This document shows positions 25,557 through 34,788 of a DNA stretch of 64,000 nucleotides, piece after piece. The position numbers and the translations under genes are program-made. Source of the stretch: Crocinitomicaceae bacterium (lineage in GTDB: Bacteria; Bacteroidota; Bacteroidia; Flavobacteriales_D; Crocinitomicaceae); NCBI GenBank assembly GCA_024643725.1, contig JAHEMJ010000014.1, positions 383,766 through 447,765 of the forward strand. Reading direction: 5' to 3'. The notes under the pieces are model-generated. The model was not told the DNA's origin. It saw only the letters and a list, made by a program, of their open reading frames with translations, and did not search any database. Numbering within the stretch: position 1 is the stretch's first letter; every line of letters starts with the position of its first letter.

Positions 25557-27074
25557 TTAAGAGTTCGTTCTCAGTAACGATTTACCGGTCATTTCAATCG
25601 GTGCAGCTAAGCGCATACGATTGAGAATAGTTGGTGCTACGTCCGCTAAAATTCCATCGTTTAATTCAATGCCTTCATCATCTGTTACCAGTATAACGGG
25701 AACTGGATTTAAGCTATGTGCGGTATTTGGCGAACCATCCGGATTCACGGCGTAATCTGCATTCCCGTGATCGGCAATGATCAAAAATTCATACCCCAAA
25801 GCTTTTCCTGCTTCAACCACTGCTTGTAGACAGGAATCCACTGTTTCAACCGCTTTAACGATGGCAGAAAAAACGCCGGTATGTCCAACCATATCTGGAT
25901 TCGCAAAGTTCAGGCAAATGAAATTTGGTTTGTCCGATTGAATACTCGCAATGATGCGATCTCGCACTTCAGGGGCACTCATTTCCGGCTGTAAATCATA
26001 TGTAGCAACCTTGGGTGAATTGACTAAAAGACGACTTTCTCCTTGGAATTCCGTTTCACGTCCACCACTGAAAAAGAACGTAACATGTGGGTACTTTTCT
26101 GTCTCTGCAATGCGCACCTGTGTGCGATCCATATTGGATATCACTTCACCTAATGTATTGACTAGGTTGTCCTTTTCGAAAATGACATGCATTCCTTTAT
26201 ATGTTGCATCATAATTCGTCATTGTACAATAATGCAAATCAAGCGGAGACATGTTAAATTCAGGAAATGCTTCCTGCGTTAACACTGTTGTTATTTCTCT
26301 TGGACGATCAGTTCGGAAGTTGAAGCAGATCACAACATCTCCATTTTCAATGCGTCCATCTGAATCGATGACATGTGGTTCAATGAATTCATCCGTGATG
26401 TCAGCTTGGTATGACTGGATCAAGGCCTCTGCTGCAGAATGTGCTTTTTCACCGACCCCTTGCGTCAGTAAGTGATATGCTTTTTGAACACGTTCCCAAC
26501 GTTTATCTCGGTCCATGGCAAAATAACGTCCAATAATCGTGGCAATTTTTCCAGTGCTCAAGGTGAGTTGTTCCTCTAGCTTTTGAATAAATCCGAGTCC
26601 ACTTTTAGGGTCACAATCACGTCCATCTGTGAATGCGTGAATAAACACGCGTTCTAATTGTTGCGCCTTCGCCATTTCGCAAAGGGTGTGTAAATGTGCT
26701 TGGGAACTGTGAACACCGCCCTCCGAAACAAGGCCAATAAAGTGAATTTTCGAATTTCGCTCTTTTGCTATGCGGAATGCGTCGATCAAGATGGGATTCT
26801 TTTGGAATTCCCCATCGCGTATCGATTTATTGATTCGTGTTAATTCTTGGTAGACAATGCGTCCAGCGCCAATATTTAAATGCCCAACTTCTGAATTCCC
26901 CATTTGTCCATCAGGTAATCCAACATCTTCACCACTGGTTTTCAATGTGGCATGTGGATACTTTGTCCATAAGGAATCCATAAACGGTGTGTGTGCGGCT
27001 GAAATAGCATCAGAGGCGGATTTGTCTCCAATCCCCCAACCATCTAGAATGATGAGTCCAAATTGATTTGTCAT
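25557..27074 (-). CDS. gpmI: 2,3-bisphosphoglycerate-independent phosphoglycerate mutase
   Basis: This cytoplasmic glycolytic enzyme interconverts 3- and 2-phosphoglycerate using two Mn ions and a phosphoserine. The 505-residue length is standard. The alkaline-phosphatase-like metal site begins at LIILDGWG (Asp11). The phospho-acceptor serine is in QMGNSEVGHLNIG (Ser61). Substrate-site motifs HAFTDGRD and GRYFAMDRDKRWER are present, and the late metal ligands appear in LNFANPDMVGHTG and IIADHGNAD. It is the last gene of a five-gene reverse operon and overlaps the upstream histidine kinase by 4 nt (ATGA). Confidence 0.97.
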   Translation of the reverse strand: MTNQFGLIILDGWGIGDKSASDAISAAHTPFMDSLWTKYPHATLKTSGEDVGLPDGQMGNSEVGHLNIGAGRIVYQELTRINKSIRDGEFQKNPILIDAFRIAKERNSKIHFIGLVSEGGVHSSQAHLHTLCEMAKAQQLERVFIHAFTDGRDCDPKSGLGFIQKLEEQLTLSTGKIATIIGRYFAMDRDKRWERVQKAYHLLTQGVGEKAHSAAEALIQSYQADITDEFIEPHVIDSDGRIENGDVVICFNFRTDRPREITTVLTQEAFPEFNMSPLDLHYCTMTNYDATYKGMHVIFEKDNLVNTLGEVISNMDRTQVRIAETEKYPHVTFFFSGGRETEFQGESRLLVNSPKVATYDLQPEMSAPEVRDRIIASIQSDKPNFICLNFANPDMVGHTGVFSAIVKAVETVDSCLQAVVEAGKALGYEFLIIADHGNADYAVNPDGSPNTAHSLNPVPVILVTDDEGIELNDGILADVAPTILNRMRLAAPIEMTGKSLLRTNS

Positions 27075-27967
27075 AATGACAAAGTTACCTCAAATATTGT
27101 TCCTCTTGGATTATTTTCTTTACAAGTAATTTGTGCTCCTTGTAATTGTGCGAATTCTGCCGCAATGAATAAACCGAGTCCACTTCCTTGCTTTTGGCGA
27201 GTCTCTTCGTTCCCCACTCGGTAAAATTTATAGAAAATGGCTTCTCTTTCAGAAACGGGGATTCCTGGACCTTCATCTTTCACCCCAAAAATGAGTTTTT
27301 GTTGTTCTTGACGGACATAAATTCCAATGTGTGCATCAATTCCAGCGTATTTGCATGCATTTTCCAATAGATTTACTAAAATCATTTCGAGGATAAAGGC
27401 ATCACCATGGATTTGAATCATTGGAGGCATGTCTAGCGAAATAAACTCTTGTAAATAGCGTTTGTGGAATCGGTCCACAACGGATTGGACCAATGCACTA
27501 AAATCGATTTCACTCTTCACCGCTTGGAGTGACTTATTCTCCACGCGTGAAGCGTGCAAGATGTTATCGATGAGTAAGCTCAAACGCTCGTTTTCATCCA
27601 TCGCCTTTTTGAGTAAGTCCGTTTTTTTATCCTCCGGCAAGTCGTGCTTCAATAAGGTTTGAAGAAAGAGTTTCACCGATGATATGGGCGTTTTTAATTC
27701 ATGGGTAACAGACAACAAGAAGTTGGATTGACGTTGGGTAAGACCAATTTCTTTTAGAATGACTTTTCGCATTTTTAAAATCCCGAGAAACAGTAAAATC
27801 ATGAACACGGAACCTTCACCAATAATCATCCAAACTCTTCGTTGATAATCTGAATCTGAAATGGCCAACTTTCCACTGAGGCGTATGAGTAAATTACCCC
27901 ACCAGATGAATTGAAGGAAAACGTAAATAATGAGAACAATGAGAAAAAAATTCGCTTGTTTTTTCAT
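27071..27967 (-). CDS. Membrane sensor histidine kinase, orphan
   Basis: 298 residues. Two transmembrane helices (about 7-28 and 45-66) enclose a very short periplasmic loop, so there is no room for a folded external sensor. The HisKA helix LLSVTHELKTPISSVKLF carries the phospho-acceptor His89. The HATPase domain shows N (LVNLLENACKYAG), G1 (VKDEGPGIP), F (FYKFYRV) and G2 (GSGLGLFIA) boxes. No response regulator gene lies next to it, so the partner is unknown. It sits between an antiporter gene (7-nt gap) and gpmI (4-nt overlap), which suggests it shares their transcript. The stimulus might be sensed in the membrane; that is inference. Confidence 0.9.
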   Translation of the reverse strand: MKKQANFFLIVLIIYVFLQFIWWGNLLIRLSGKLAISDSDYQRRVWMIIGEGSVFMILLFLGILKMRKVILKEIGLTQRQSNFLLSVTHELKTPISSVKLFLQTLLKHDLPEDKKTDLLKKAMDENERLSLLIDNILHASRVENKSLQAVKSEIDFSALVQSVVDRFHKRYLQEFISLDMPPMIQIHGDAFILEMILVNLLENACKYAGIDAHIGIYVRQEQQKLIFGVKDEGPGIPVSEREAIFYKFYRVGNEETRQKQGSGLGLFIAAEFAQLQGAQITCKENNPRGTIFEVTLSL

Positions 27968-27974
27968 TATGTGA

Positions 27975-29198
27975 TTATGCTTTTAGGCGTTGAAAAGAGT
28001 ATTTCAAAAGGAAAGGAGTGGAAAGGGTGGTTACCAATCCCATAATGACCAGCATAGAGAAAATCTCTACATTGATGAATCCTTCACGAAAAGCAATGTT
28101 AGCAATTACAAGCTCCATGATTCCACGTGCGTTTAGTCCATAGGCAAGGGTAACCGACTGACGATGGCTTAAGTGTGCAAAGCGCCCACCGATATATCCA
28201 CCGAGTATTTTAGACAGGAATGAAACGGCAATAATGGAAAAAAGCAAGGGGTAATTTTCGATGGCGGAGAACTTGAATTCGAGTCCGATACCCGCAAAGA
28301 AGATAGGTGCAAGAAAGCCCATCGCCATGCTGCTTGTTGTTTTTTGGAATAAATCAAGGTTCTTCTCTCCAATGAGTTTTTTATTCAACAGCATCGACGC
28401 GAAGAAAGAGCCAATGATAAAGTGCAAGCCAATGCTTTCTGTCATCGTGGCGAAAAGCAAGATGAACATAAATAACAAGGCAAACAACGATTCTTTTCCT
28501 TTAAGAACACCGAGAAGTTTGTCGATTTGATTTTCAACAAAGTTCTCCTTTTGGGAAAAATGTTTGATGACGCGATAAGAAATGTAAGCAACAATGATAA
28601 ATGCGATTAATTTAACACCTGTGATGATTGTCGCAGTGGTTACAGCGGAAAAGGACTTGTCAATGTGTTTCATGTCCAATAAAATTCCAAGAATCGTCAA
28701 CGCAAGTACGTCATCGAATATGGCCACTGAAATGATTTTCTGTCCAACCTCTGTGTTTAATTTTCCAAGGTCCATGAGGATTCGAACACTGACGGGCAAG
28801 GCGGTGATGGCAACGCAGAGTCCAATGAATACTGTGGTCATGACACTCTGACCAAACAGTTTTCCAATTAAAAAGCCACATATAATCGGAAGAACAAAGG
28901 CCAACATGGATATGACAATATTACGCCCTTTCATGGATTTTAAGATGTCGTCGAAGTTGATTTCAAGGCCGGCAAGAATGACTAATAAAAAGACCCCTAG
29001 GTCTGAGATTACTTTCAATTCTTCTGTACGGTGAATGAAGTTCAAAAGGGTTGGGCCTAAGATAATACCAGCAATGATTTCGCCAATCATGGCAGGTTGT
29101 TTCATGCGTTCAAAGATCTCCCCAAAAAAACGTGCTAGAACCAATAAAAGAAGAAGTGCGGCAAAAAAGGGCAATTCAAATTTTGGAAGATCAATCAT
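27975..29198 (-). CDS. Cation:proton antiporter, CPA2 (Kef/NapA-like) family
   Basis: 407 residues with about 12 hydrophobic segments and no soluble C-terminal TrkA/RCK domain. Family features are GEIIAGIILGPTLL in the first third, FLLVILAGLEINFDD after it, and the ion-site motif VAIFDDVLAL with paired Asp in the middle of the protein. A glycine-rich region and a last helix pair around YGLNARGIMELVIANIAF are also typical. It should exchange Na+ or K+ for H+ across the inner membrane; the ion cannot be read from sequence. It is separated from the deacetylase gene by 1 nt and from the kinase gene by 7 nt. Confidence 0.88.
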   Translation of the reverse strand: MIDLPKFELPFFAALLLLLVLARFFGEIFERMKQPAMIGEIIAGIILGPTLLNFIHRTEELKVISDLGVFLLVILAGLEINFDDILKSMKGRNIVISMLAFVLPIICGFLIGKLFGQSVMTTVFIGLCVAITALPVSVRILMDLGKLNTEVGQKIISVAIFDDVLALTILGILLDMKHIDKSFSAVTTATIITGVKLIAFIIVAYISYRVIKHFSQKENFVENQIDKLLGVLKGKESLFALLFMFILLFATMTESIGLHFIIGSFFASMLLNKKLIGEKNLDLFQKTTSSMAMGFLAPIFFAGIGLEFKFSAIENYPLLFSIIAVSFLSKILGGYIGGRFAHLSHRQSVTLAYGLNARGIMELVIANIAFREGFINVEIFSMLVIMGLVTTLSTPFLLKYSFQRLKA

Positions 29199-29199
29199 G

Positions 29200-29805
29200 T
29201 CAAATCGTTTTAAAAGTAAGTTGTTTGTGTTTTAATAAACGAATGACTTCTTGAAGTGATTCGGTTAAGGTTTCTGCCGCTTTGGGATTATCATGAAAAA
29301 CGAGAATATCACCACCTTTAATGGATTGAGCTTTCGTTTTCAATTTATCCGAACATTGTTTTGGATCGAAGTCATACGATAGCCAACTCCAAAAAACAAC
29401 TTGCAAATTGCGTTTTTTTAATTGAAAATACTGTTTCATTGTCAGTTTCCCGTAGGGTGGACGGAACAAGTTGCTTTGAATCAGCGTGTTGGCCTGATCT
29501 ACGGAGTGCAAATAGTCAAATGCAGCCGTTTTCAGTCCATTTTCGTGATGCATGGTGTGATTCCCTACGAGATGTCCATCCGCTATGATCTGACGAAATA
29601 AATCAGGATGTTTTTTTACGTTATTTCCAACGCAGAAAAAGGTAGCTTGTACATTTGCGTCCTTCAATGTTTGCAGGATCCAGGGTGTTAAAGACTCACT
29701 TGGACCATCATCGAAAGTTAAGTATACGGCATGTTTATCATCCCCTTTCCAAATGGCACTTGGAAAAAGCCAGCGCAAAAGTAAAGGGCTACGATAGATG
29801 CGCAT
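29200..29805 (-). CDS. Polysaccharide deacetylase (NodB-homology domain)
   Basis: About 201 residues, almost all NodB domain. The metal/catalytic motif is TFDDGPS and the metal-binding histidines are in GNHTMHHENG. FRPPYGKLT provides the active-site RxxxPY element, and DILVFHDNP carries the late catalytic histidine. By family it removes N-acetyl groups from polysaccharide or peptidoglycan; the substrate is unknown. The longest frame would start with TTG at 29808, but the ATG at 29805 forms a TGATG junction with the upstream DUF2723 gene and is preferred. No signal peptide is obvious, although the N-terminus YRSPLLLRWLFPSAIW is mildly hydrophobic. Confidence 0.9.
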   Translation of the reverse strand: MRIYRSPLLLRWLFPSAIWKGDDKHAVYLTFDDGPSESLTPWILQTLKDANVQATFFCVGNNVKKHPDLFRQIIADGHLVGNHTMHHENGLKTAAFDYLHSVDQANTLIQSNLFRPPYGKLTMKQYFQLKKRNLQVVFWSWLSYDFDPKQCSDKLKTKAQSIKGGDILVFHDNPKAAETLTESLQEVIRLLKHKQLTFKTI

Positions 29806-32800
29806 CAACGAATCGTATCCGTAGGTTTCGTTCCTTGAAGTAACGCGCTTGGATCAATCGTCGATGTTGTTGGCGCTGCCGGTGCAGCGTTTCTAACACT
29901 TGGTTTGATCAAGCCGTAATGTTCAGCCATGGCGCCCATGTATACTTGAAGGTTCATCAACATCGAAGTATATGCTCCTTCGCTACCCATTCCTTCACCA
30001 TTTTCTGCAGCTAACTGCTCGAGTTCACGGTAAATTCTTGGCATCATTACTTTGTAAACATGATTAATTTCAGCTTTTAAACGTTTCGCAAATGATGATT
30101 TCGGATTCCCGTAACGCACATCTTGAGCAAGTTCATTCATTTTTAAACAGGCATCCATCGCTGCAATTAAGTCTTCTGCATTTTCAGTATTTCCCGCAAA
30201 TTCTGCATCACTGTGATCAAAATAAGCAAATACGCTGTGGAAGTTTTCCAATAACTTATTACCCAATGCTTCTGCTTTGGCTTTTTGTCCTGCCAGGTAA
30301 TACAATTGAACGTATTCATGCAAGGAACCACTGCATTTTGCGCGCAATGATTGACCTTGGTAATCATATTCAATGTCAGGCTCATTGTACTTCAAGGACA
30401 TAAAAGGATCACATGAATTCACTTCGCCAAAATCGATCACATTCTCCAACGGCATCAATTTAAGCGAATAATCCAACACTTGGATCGCTTTCGCTGTTTG
30501 TTTGCGGTTCAACAATTGTTCTGCCAATAAAAGGAAATTGGAACGGTATTGAACAGTGTGACGACGCGCATAGTAATCGGTTAAGACATGTGGATTCGCC
30601 ATGTCACCGTATTCATATACGTCCATCATGTTTTTCACCATTTTCGCAACGTTGTAGAACATTGGTTCTTCTTTCACTGGACTTAGCTCGTACGCCATCC
30701 CAACTTGTTTTACATTTCCTCCGGAGAGTAAAGCAACAGAGAATGATGACCCACGACTACTTGAGAAGAAAATTCCTCTTTTCCAATCGTTGTTTGCGAC
30801 AACATCCATCATCATTACTTCATCCCTAGCTAATGCTGGATCGCGATCCGTACTGAATTCAAACTGAATTTTCTCTGGACATTTACTCATTTCTTTTTGC
30901 GTAATTGTTCCTGATTTCAATGCATTCTCTTTATTGACTTTCAGCGTAAATCGATTGGAAGGGAAGAAACTATAACGTTTCCCTTCGTCAACTAACATAT
31001 TGTTGTCATCACGAACAAAGGCCATCGCTTCTGTTAAATCAACAGCAGACCAAATGTTTTCATACTTCTCTAACAAATCCTGTAGCTGTTCCGCTGAACC
31101 GTTCTTGAATTCAACGGATCCACTTCTTGCTCCTTCGAATAATTTAAATACACCCAGGTATTTTTGTACCGTTGCTTCAATTAAATTGGTCGTGTCGGTA
31201 GTGGCAATTGCTGCCCGTGTTGCTTCAAATTCAGGGGCAGTGATGCTCACATTGGCAAAAATCTTCTGCACCTCTTGATCGAAATAGCGCGCTGCGGTCA
31301 CTGCTTCTTTTGGATTGTTTTTCAAGCGCATGGAAAGTACTTTATTCAAGATTTCTTCACTTGCATTCATCGAGAATAATTGAATTAACGGCATGAAATA
31401 CACTTGATCGGTATTCCCAGCATACATAAGGATTTGATCCTCACGGAATTTAATTGGCAATGGATCAGAATCGTATGATTTCATTTTCATCTGATTTGTA
31501 TACCAATCGGTTCCCATGAGAGATAAGTTACATACGCGAACATCTGTTCTTTTACCCTCAACTTCTTGCAAGTACCAAAGTGGGAAGGTATCGTTGTCAC
31601 CATTTGTAAAGAGGATACTATTCTTACCACAAGATTCGAGGTAATTTGTAGCCAAGTCACGAGCTGACGTTTTTCCACTGCGGTCGTGGTCGTCCCATCC
31701 TTGTGCACCCATAAGAACAGGGACAATAACACCAAGTGCACTTGCGATTACTGCACTATTGACTTGTGAACTGATTTTTCGCTGAATAAAGTCGTAAATG
31801 GCATAGACACCAACACCAATCCACATGGCAAAGAAGTAGAAGGATCCTGCATACGCGTAATCACGCTCTCTAGGCTCCATTGGTTTTTGATTCAAGTAAA
31901 CGACAATAGCTAATCCTGTAAAAATGAATGCTAATGTCAAAACGAACGCATCTTTCGGTGCTTTTCGGTAATGGAAAACCAATCCGATGATAGCAAGTAT
32001 CAATGGCAACAAAAAGAACTTGTTGTGTGCTGGATTATTCGTTGTATAATGAGGTTGGTATTCTTGACTACCTAGTCGTGCTTCATCCAAGAAGGAGATT
32101 CCCGAAATCCAGTTTCCATGTAAATTATCACCGTGTCCTTGAATGTCATTTTGACGTCCGGCAAAATTCCACATGAAATAACGTAAATACATCCAATTTA
32201 CTTGGTAACGGAAGAAATATGTCAAATTCTCTCCAAAGCTTGGCAAACGTTTTCCATCGCGTCCAATTTCAGTATTAGTGCCGTCATTTGCATCATATCC
32301 TGACCATTTCGCATATCCTTGTTGGTGAACAGGACTATCGCCGGAATACATACGAGGAAAAATAGTTGACTGCGCATAGGTAGCAACCGCACCATGACGA
32401 ATGGAAGCGTTACTCTCGTAATATTTTTCTTCAACGGAAAAGGCTCCTTTGTGTTCTGCAATCCATTTGTTCGCATCTGCTTCTTTGGTGAATGCTTTTA
32501 CTTCTACATCTCCTTCAGTGATCACAAAACGGCGCAAATAATAAGGAGAAAGATCTTTCCAAGCATCGTTACTTAATACTCTTGCTCCATTTTCTGTCAT
32601 TTCTTCCCCGTTTCGGAAAGAGTTCCAATAATTTCCGAAGAAAATCGGAGCTGAACCGTATTGTTCACGTTTCAAGTAAGAGTGGAGTGTCACTAAATTT
32701 TCAGGATCGTTTTCATCTAAAGGCGTGTTGGCATTTGAACGAATTACAATGACAGCGAAAGAGCTATACCCAATTAACAAGAACACCAAGCCCATCATCG

Positions 32801-33695
32801 CATTATACAATAGCGCATTTCCTTTTTTTCTTGCCCAGCGAACAAGGTATACACATACAGCAATCAAGAGAATGAAAAAGAAAACAGTACCGGAGAAGAA
32901 AGGTAGACCAAGACTGTTGACAAAAGCCACCTCAAAGTTCGATGCCATGGCAATAGATCCAGGGATAATACCTTCTTGGATAAATCCTAAGGCAACGATA
33001 GAAATGATTCCAGTAAGGATAATACCTTTTAGGTTGGTTTCTTCTTTCACACGGAAGTAAATCATGTATCCAATGGCAGGCACGACAAGAATTCCTAGAA
33101 GGTGGACTCCAATCGCTAGTCCAAGCATAAAGAAAATCAACAAAATCCATCGATTCGGACGATAGTTATCTGCTAGTTGTCCGGAAGCTAACAAGCCCAT
33201 TTCCTCATCCCATTTCAAAATAGCCCAAAAAATAACAGCCGTGAATAAGGATGCCATGGCGTAAACCTCACCTTCAACCGCTGAAAACCAGAATGAATCC
33301 GAGAACGTGTAAGCCAAAGACCCAATGGCAGCGGCAGAGAAAATCGCCACTTGATTACCGCCACTTAGTTCTTTTTGTTGAGATAAAATGATTTTTTTGA
33401 TCAATAAAGTCAAAGACCAAAACATAAACAAAATCGTCAGTGAACTCGATATCGCAGATAACGCATTGATCCAAACTGCTACTGATTCTGGCGCTGCAAA
33501 GAAGGAGAACAAGCGCCCAAGAACCATAAATAATGGTGCGCCTGGAGGGTGTCCAACTTCTAACTTATATGCTGCGGTAATATATTCCCCACAATCCCAC
33601 AAACTTGCCGTGGATTCAATCGTCATTAAATACACCGTGCTTGCAATAAGAAAAACAAGCCATCCAAGTAGGGTGTTCCATTTAGTATAATTCAT
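29805..33695 (-). CDS. DUF2723 multi-spanning membrane protein with large C-terminal domain
   Basis: 1,296 residues. The N-terminus WDCGEYITAAYKLEVGHPPGAP is the hallmark of DUF2723, a GT-C-like family related to TMEM260, which acts as a protein O-mannosyltransferase in animals. The acidic D-C-G-E after the first membrane helix would be the catalytic region. About ten or more transmembrane helices follow, with a soluble stretch in the middle (about 330-560). A long soluble C-terminal part includes helical repeat-like segments (about 1060-1120) and an alanine/proline-rich tail. Bacterial members are mostly uncharacterised. A role in protein or surface O-glycosylation is an inference from the family. 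It is the first gene of the reverse operon that ends in gpmI. Confidence 0.85.
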   Translation of the reverse strand: MNYTKWNTLLGWLVFLIASTVYLMTIESTASLWDCGEYITAAYKLEVGHPPGAPLFMVLGRLFSFFAAPESVAVWINALSAISSSLTILFMFWSLTLLIKKIILSQQKELSGGNQVAIFSAAAIGSLAYTFSDSFWFSAVEGEVYAMASLFTAVIFWAILKWDEEMGLLASGQLADNYRPNRWILLIFFMLGLAIGVHLLGILVVPAIGYMIYFRVKEETNLKGIILTGIISIVALGFIQEGIIPGSIAMASNFEVAFVNSLGLPFFSGTVFFFILLIAVCVYLVRWARKKGNALLYNAMMGLVFLLIGYSSFAVIVIRSNANTPLDENDPENLVTLHSYLKREQYGSAPIFFGNYWNSFRNGEEMTENGARVLSNDAWKDLSPYYLRRFVITEGDVEVKAFTKEADANKWIAEHKGAFSVEEKYYESNASIRHGAVATYAQSTIFPRMYSGDSPVHQQGYAKWSGYDANDGTNTEIGRDGKRLPSFGENLTYFFRYQVNWMYLRYFMWNFAGRQNDIQGHGDNLHGNWISGISFLDEARLGSQEYQPHYTTNNPAHNKFFLLPLILAIIGLVFHYRKAPKDAFVLTLAFIFTGLAIVVYLNQKPMEPRERDYAYAGSFYFFAMWIGVGVYAIYDFIQRKISSQVNSAVIASALGVIVPVLMGAQGWDDHDRSGKTSARDLATNYLESCGKNSILFTNGDNDTFPLWYLQEVEGKRTDVRVCNLSLMGTDWYTNQMKMKSYDSDPLPIKFREDQILMYAGNTDQVYFMPLIQLFSMNASEEILNKVLSMRLKNNPKEAVTAARYFDQEVQKIFANVSITAPEFEATRAAIATTDTTNLIEATVQKYLGVFKLFEGARSGSVEFKNGSAEQLQDLLEKYENIWSAVDLTEAMAFVRDDNNMLVDEGKRYSFFPSNRFTLKVNKENALKSGTITQKEMSKCPEKIQFEFSTDRDPALARDEVMMMDVVANNDWKRGIFFSSSRGSSFSVALLSGGNVKQVGMAYELSPVKEEPMFYNVAKMVKNMMDVYEYGDMANPHVLTDYYARRHTVQYRSNFLLLAEQLLNRKQTAKAIQVLDYSLKLMPLENVIDFGEVNSCDPFMSLKYNEPDIEYDYQGQSLRAKCSGSLHEYVQLYYLAGQKAKAEALGNKLLENFHSVFAYFDHSDAEFAGNTENAEDLIAAMDACLKMNELAQDVRYGNPKSSFAKRLKAEINHVYKVMMPRIYRELEQLAAENGEGMGSEGAYTSMLMNLQVYMGAMAEHYGLIKPSVRNAAPAAPTTSTIDPSALLQGTKPTDTIR

Positions 33696-33863
33696 AGGTA
33701 TGCGAATTGGTTCTGTTTTTGTAACGCGAATTTAAGAATATTCGCATTGAAAAAGCACTCATGCAGAGCAATTACGTGAGAACATTGAAATTATTTTTCA
33801 AATCTAGTTGATAACAAGAAAAAATGTTGTTAAATTTGCCTCCGCATTTGAGAAAATGTTGAC
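33696..33863. other. Intergenic region between the reverse operon and tRNA-Gln
   Basis: AT-rich and non-coding. It must hold the start signals of the reverse DUF2723 operon, but I find no convincing TAnnTTTG on that strand. The forward tRNA promoter lies at 33807-33838. Nothing else recognised. Confidence 0.5.
33807..33838 (+). promoter_or_regulatory. Promoter of tRNA-Gln
   Basis: GTTG at 33807-33810, a 20-nt spacer, then TAAATTTG at 33831-33838, a perfect TAnnTTTG. The mature tRNA starts 26 nt after the -7 element. Confidence 0.6.
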
Positions 33864-33936
33864 TGACCCATGGTGTAACTGGCAACACGTCTGATTTTGG
33901 TTCAGAAGAGTCTAGGTTCGAGCCCTAGTGGGTCAA
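33864..33936 (+). tRNA. tRNA-Gln, anticodon TTG
   Basis: A full cloverleaf can be folded. The acceptor stem is TGACCCA/TGGGTCA with discriminator A. The D-stem is GTG/CAC. The anticodon stem TCTGA/TCAGA closes loop TTTTGGT (anticodon TTG at 33897-33899). The T-stem CTAGG/CCTAG closes loop TTCGAGC. Length is 73 nt, and CCA is not encoded. It lies between two reverse-strand genes with its own promoter and terminator. Confidence 0.96.
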
Positions 33937-33948
33937 CAAAAAAAAGTA

Positions 33949-33985
33949 AAAACCCTTGATCACATTCGTCATCAAGGGTTTTTTA
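33949..33985. terminator. Bidirectional intrinsic terminator
   Basis: AACCCTTGAT at 33951-33960 and ATCAAGGGTT at 33971-33980 form a 10-bp stem with a 10-nt loop. It is flanked by an A-rich run on the left and TTTT on the right, so it can end the tRNA transcript (forward) and the secreted-protein gene at 34007 (reverse). Confidence 0.85.
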
Positions 33986-34006
33986 TTTCCGATTTCTTCC
34001 TACTTT

Positions 34007-34675
34007 TTACCTGTTGCGTTCTTCTTCATCATTGAAAACACGAATGGTATGCTTGATCATTTGATAAATTTGTTCCGAGGTTAATGCATTCGTTTGTGTA
34101 ACAGTGGTAATCGCGTTAGAGAACTGTAGACTACTAATCTTGTCAAAGTCCCAAAGCCTGATTTTTCGAGAGTAAATTTTCTTTCTACTGGCATCATACG
34201 CTTTGATTTTTAGTTTCACACTTGGATGAATATTCGAATATTGAACGCCTGCAACACCAATTCCTGGACCTTTAAAGGCCTCCACCAAAATGCGTACTTT
34301 CACGTAAACTTCTTCTTCATACGAATAAATGGCTCTTCTCTTGGTCATTTTCGGGTATCCACCGGCATACGTTCCCGTTTCAATCGTTTTACGCGGAGTG
34401 CCATCTCCTTTCATATCGTAAATAAAAGTAGCATCCTTAAAAAGTTGCCGTTTTACCGTTTCCTGAATTAAGGCCATGATGGAATCTCGTTGAATCGTTG
34501 AAAATCGAAATCCAGAATAGATGTTGGATTGATTGACATTTGACACTAAAAATTGATTGGTCAGTTCCTTATCGACATACAGCCTTACCCTGTAGATGCC
34601 CGCTTGACTTGTTGTTCCTTGTGAATATACCAACGCTTGTGCGAAAAGGAAGATGGAGAATAAAAAACGATTCAT
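34007..34675 (-). CDS. Secreted protein of unknown function, 222 aa
   Basis: A signal peptide is visible (MNRFLFSIFLFAQALVYSQG, cleavage near residue 19-20). The mature part is basic, with beta-rich segments such as GIYRVRLYVDKELTN and YVKVRILVEAF, and the end EEERNR is charged. I do not recognise a domain, and no lipobox is present. It stands alone, with a TAACTTTG promoter upstream and the shared terminator downstream. It is probably periplasmic or secreted. Its tail is not a T9SS sorting domain. Confidence 0.8.
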   Translation of the reverse strand: MNRFLFSIFLFAQALVYSQGTTSQAGIYRVRLYVDKELTNQFLVSNVNQSNIYSGFRFSTIQRDSIMALIQETVKRQLFKDATFIYDMKGDGTPRKTIETGTYAGGYPKMTKRRAIYSYEEEVYVKVRILVEAFKGPGIGVAGVQYSNIHPSVKLKIKAYDASRKKIYSRKIRLWDFDKISSLQFSNAITTVTQTNALTSEQIYQMIKHTIRVFNDEEERNR

Positions 34676-34690
34676 GTTTTAAGGTTTTTC

Positions 34691-34698
34691 CAAAGTTA
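34691..34698 (-). promoter_or_regulatory. -7 promoter element TAACTTTG for the secreted-protein gene
   Basis: The plus strand reads CAAAGTTA, a perfect TAnnTTTG on the reverse strand, 15 nt before the start at 34675. No clear -33 element. Confidence 0.5.
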
Positions 34699-34764
34699 CA
34701 TATTTGTCCAATGTGGGCCATAATAACCGTGCCATTTTTCAAGCTAGATTCCTGCGATAAAATG

Positions 34765-34772
34765 TATCTTTG
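34765..34772 (+). promoter_or_regulatory. -7 promoter element TATCTTTG for thiL
   Basis: A perfect TAnnTTTG, 16 nt before the preferred thiL start at 34789. This also argues against the longer upstream reading frame. Confidence 0.55.
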
Positions 34773-34788
34773 CACAAATCAAAGAAAC

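Noticed and set aside
29806-29808. TTG start for the deacetylase gene
   Set aside because: The next codon is ATG and gives the common TGATG coupling with the upstream gene.
34540-34788. N-terminal extension of thiL
   Set aside because: It covers the promoter element at 34765 and part of the divergent gene. The family N-terminus begins at the inner ATG at 34789.
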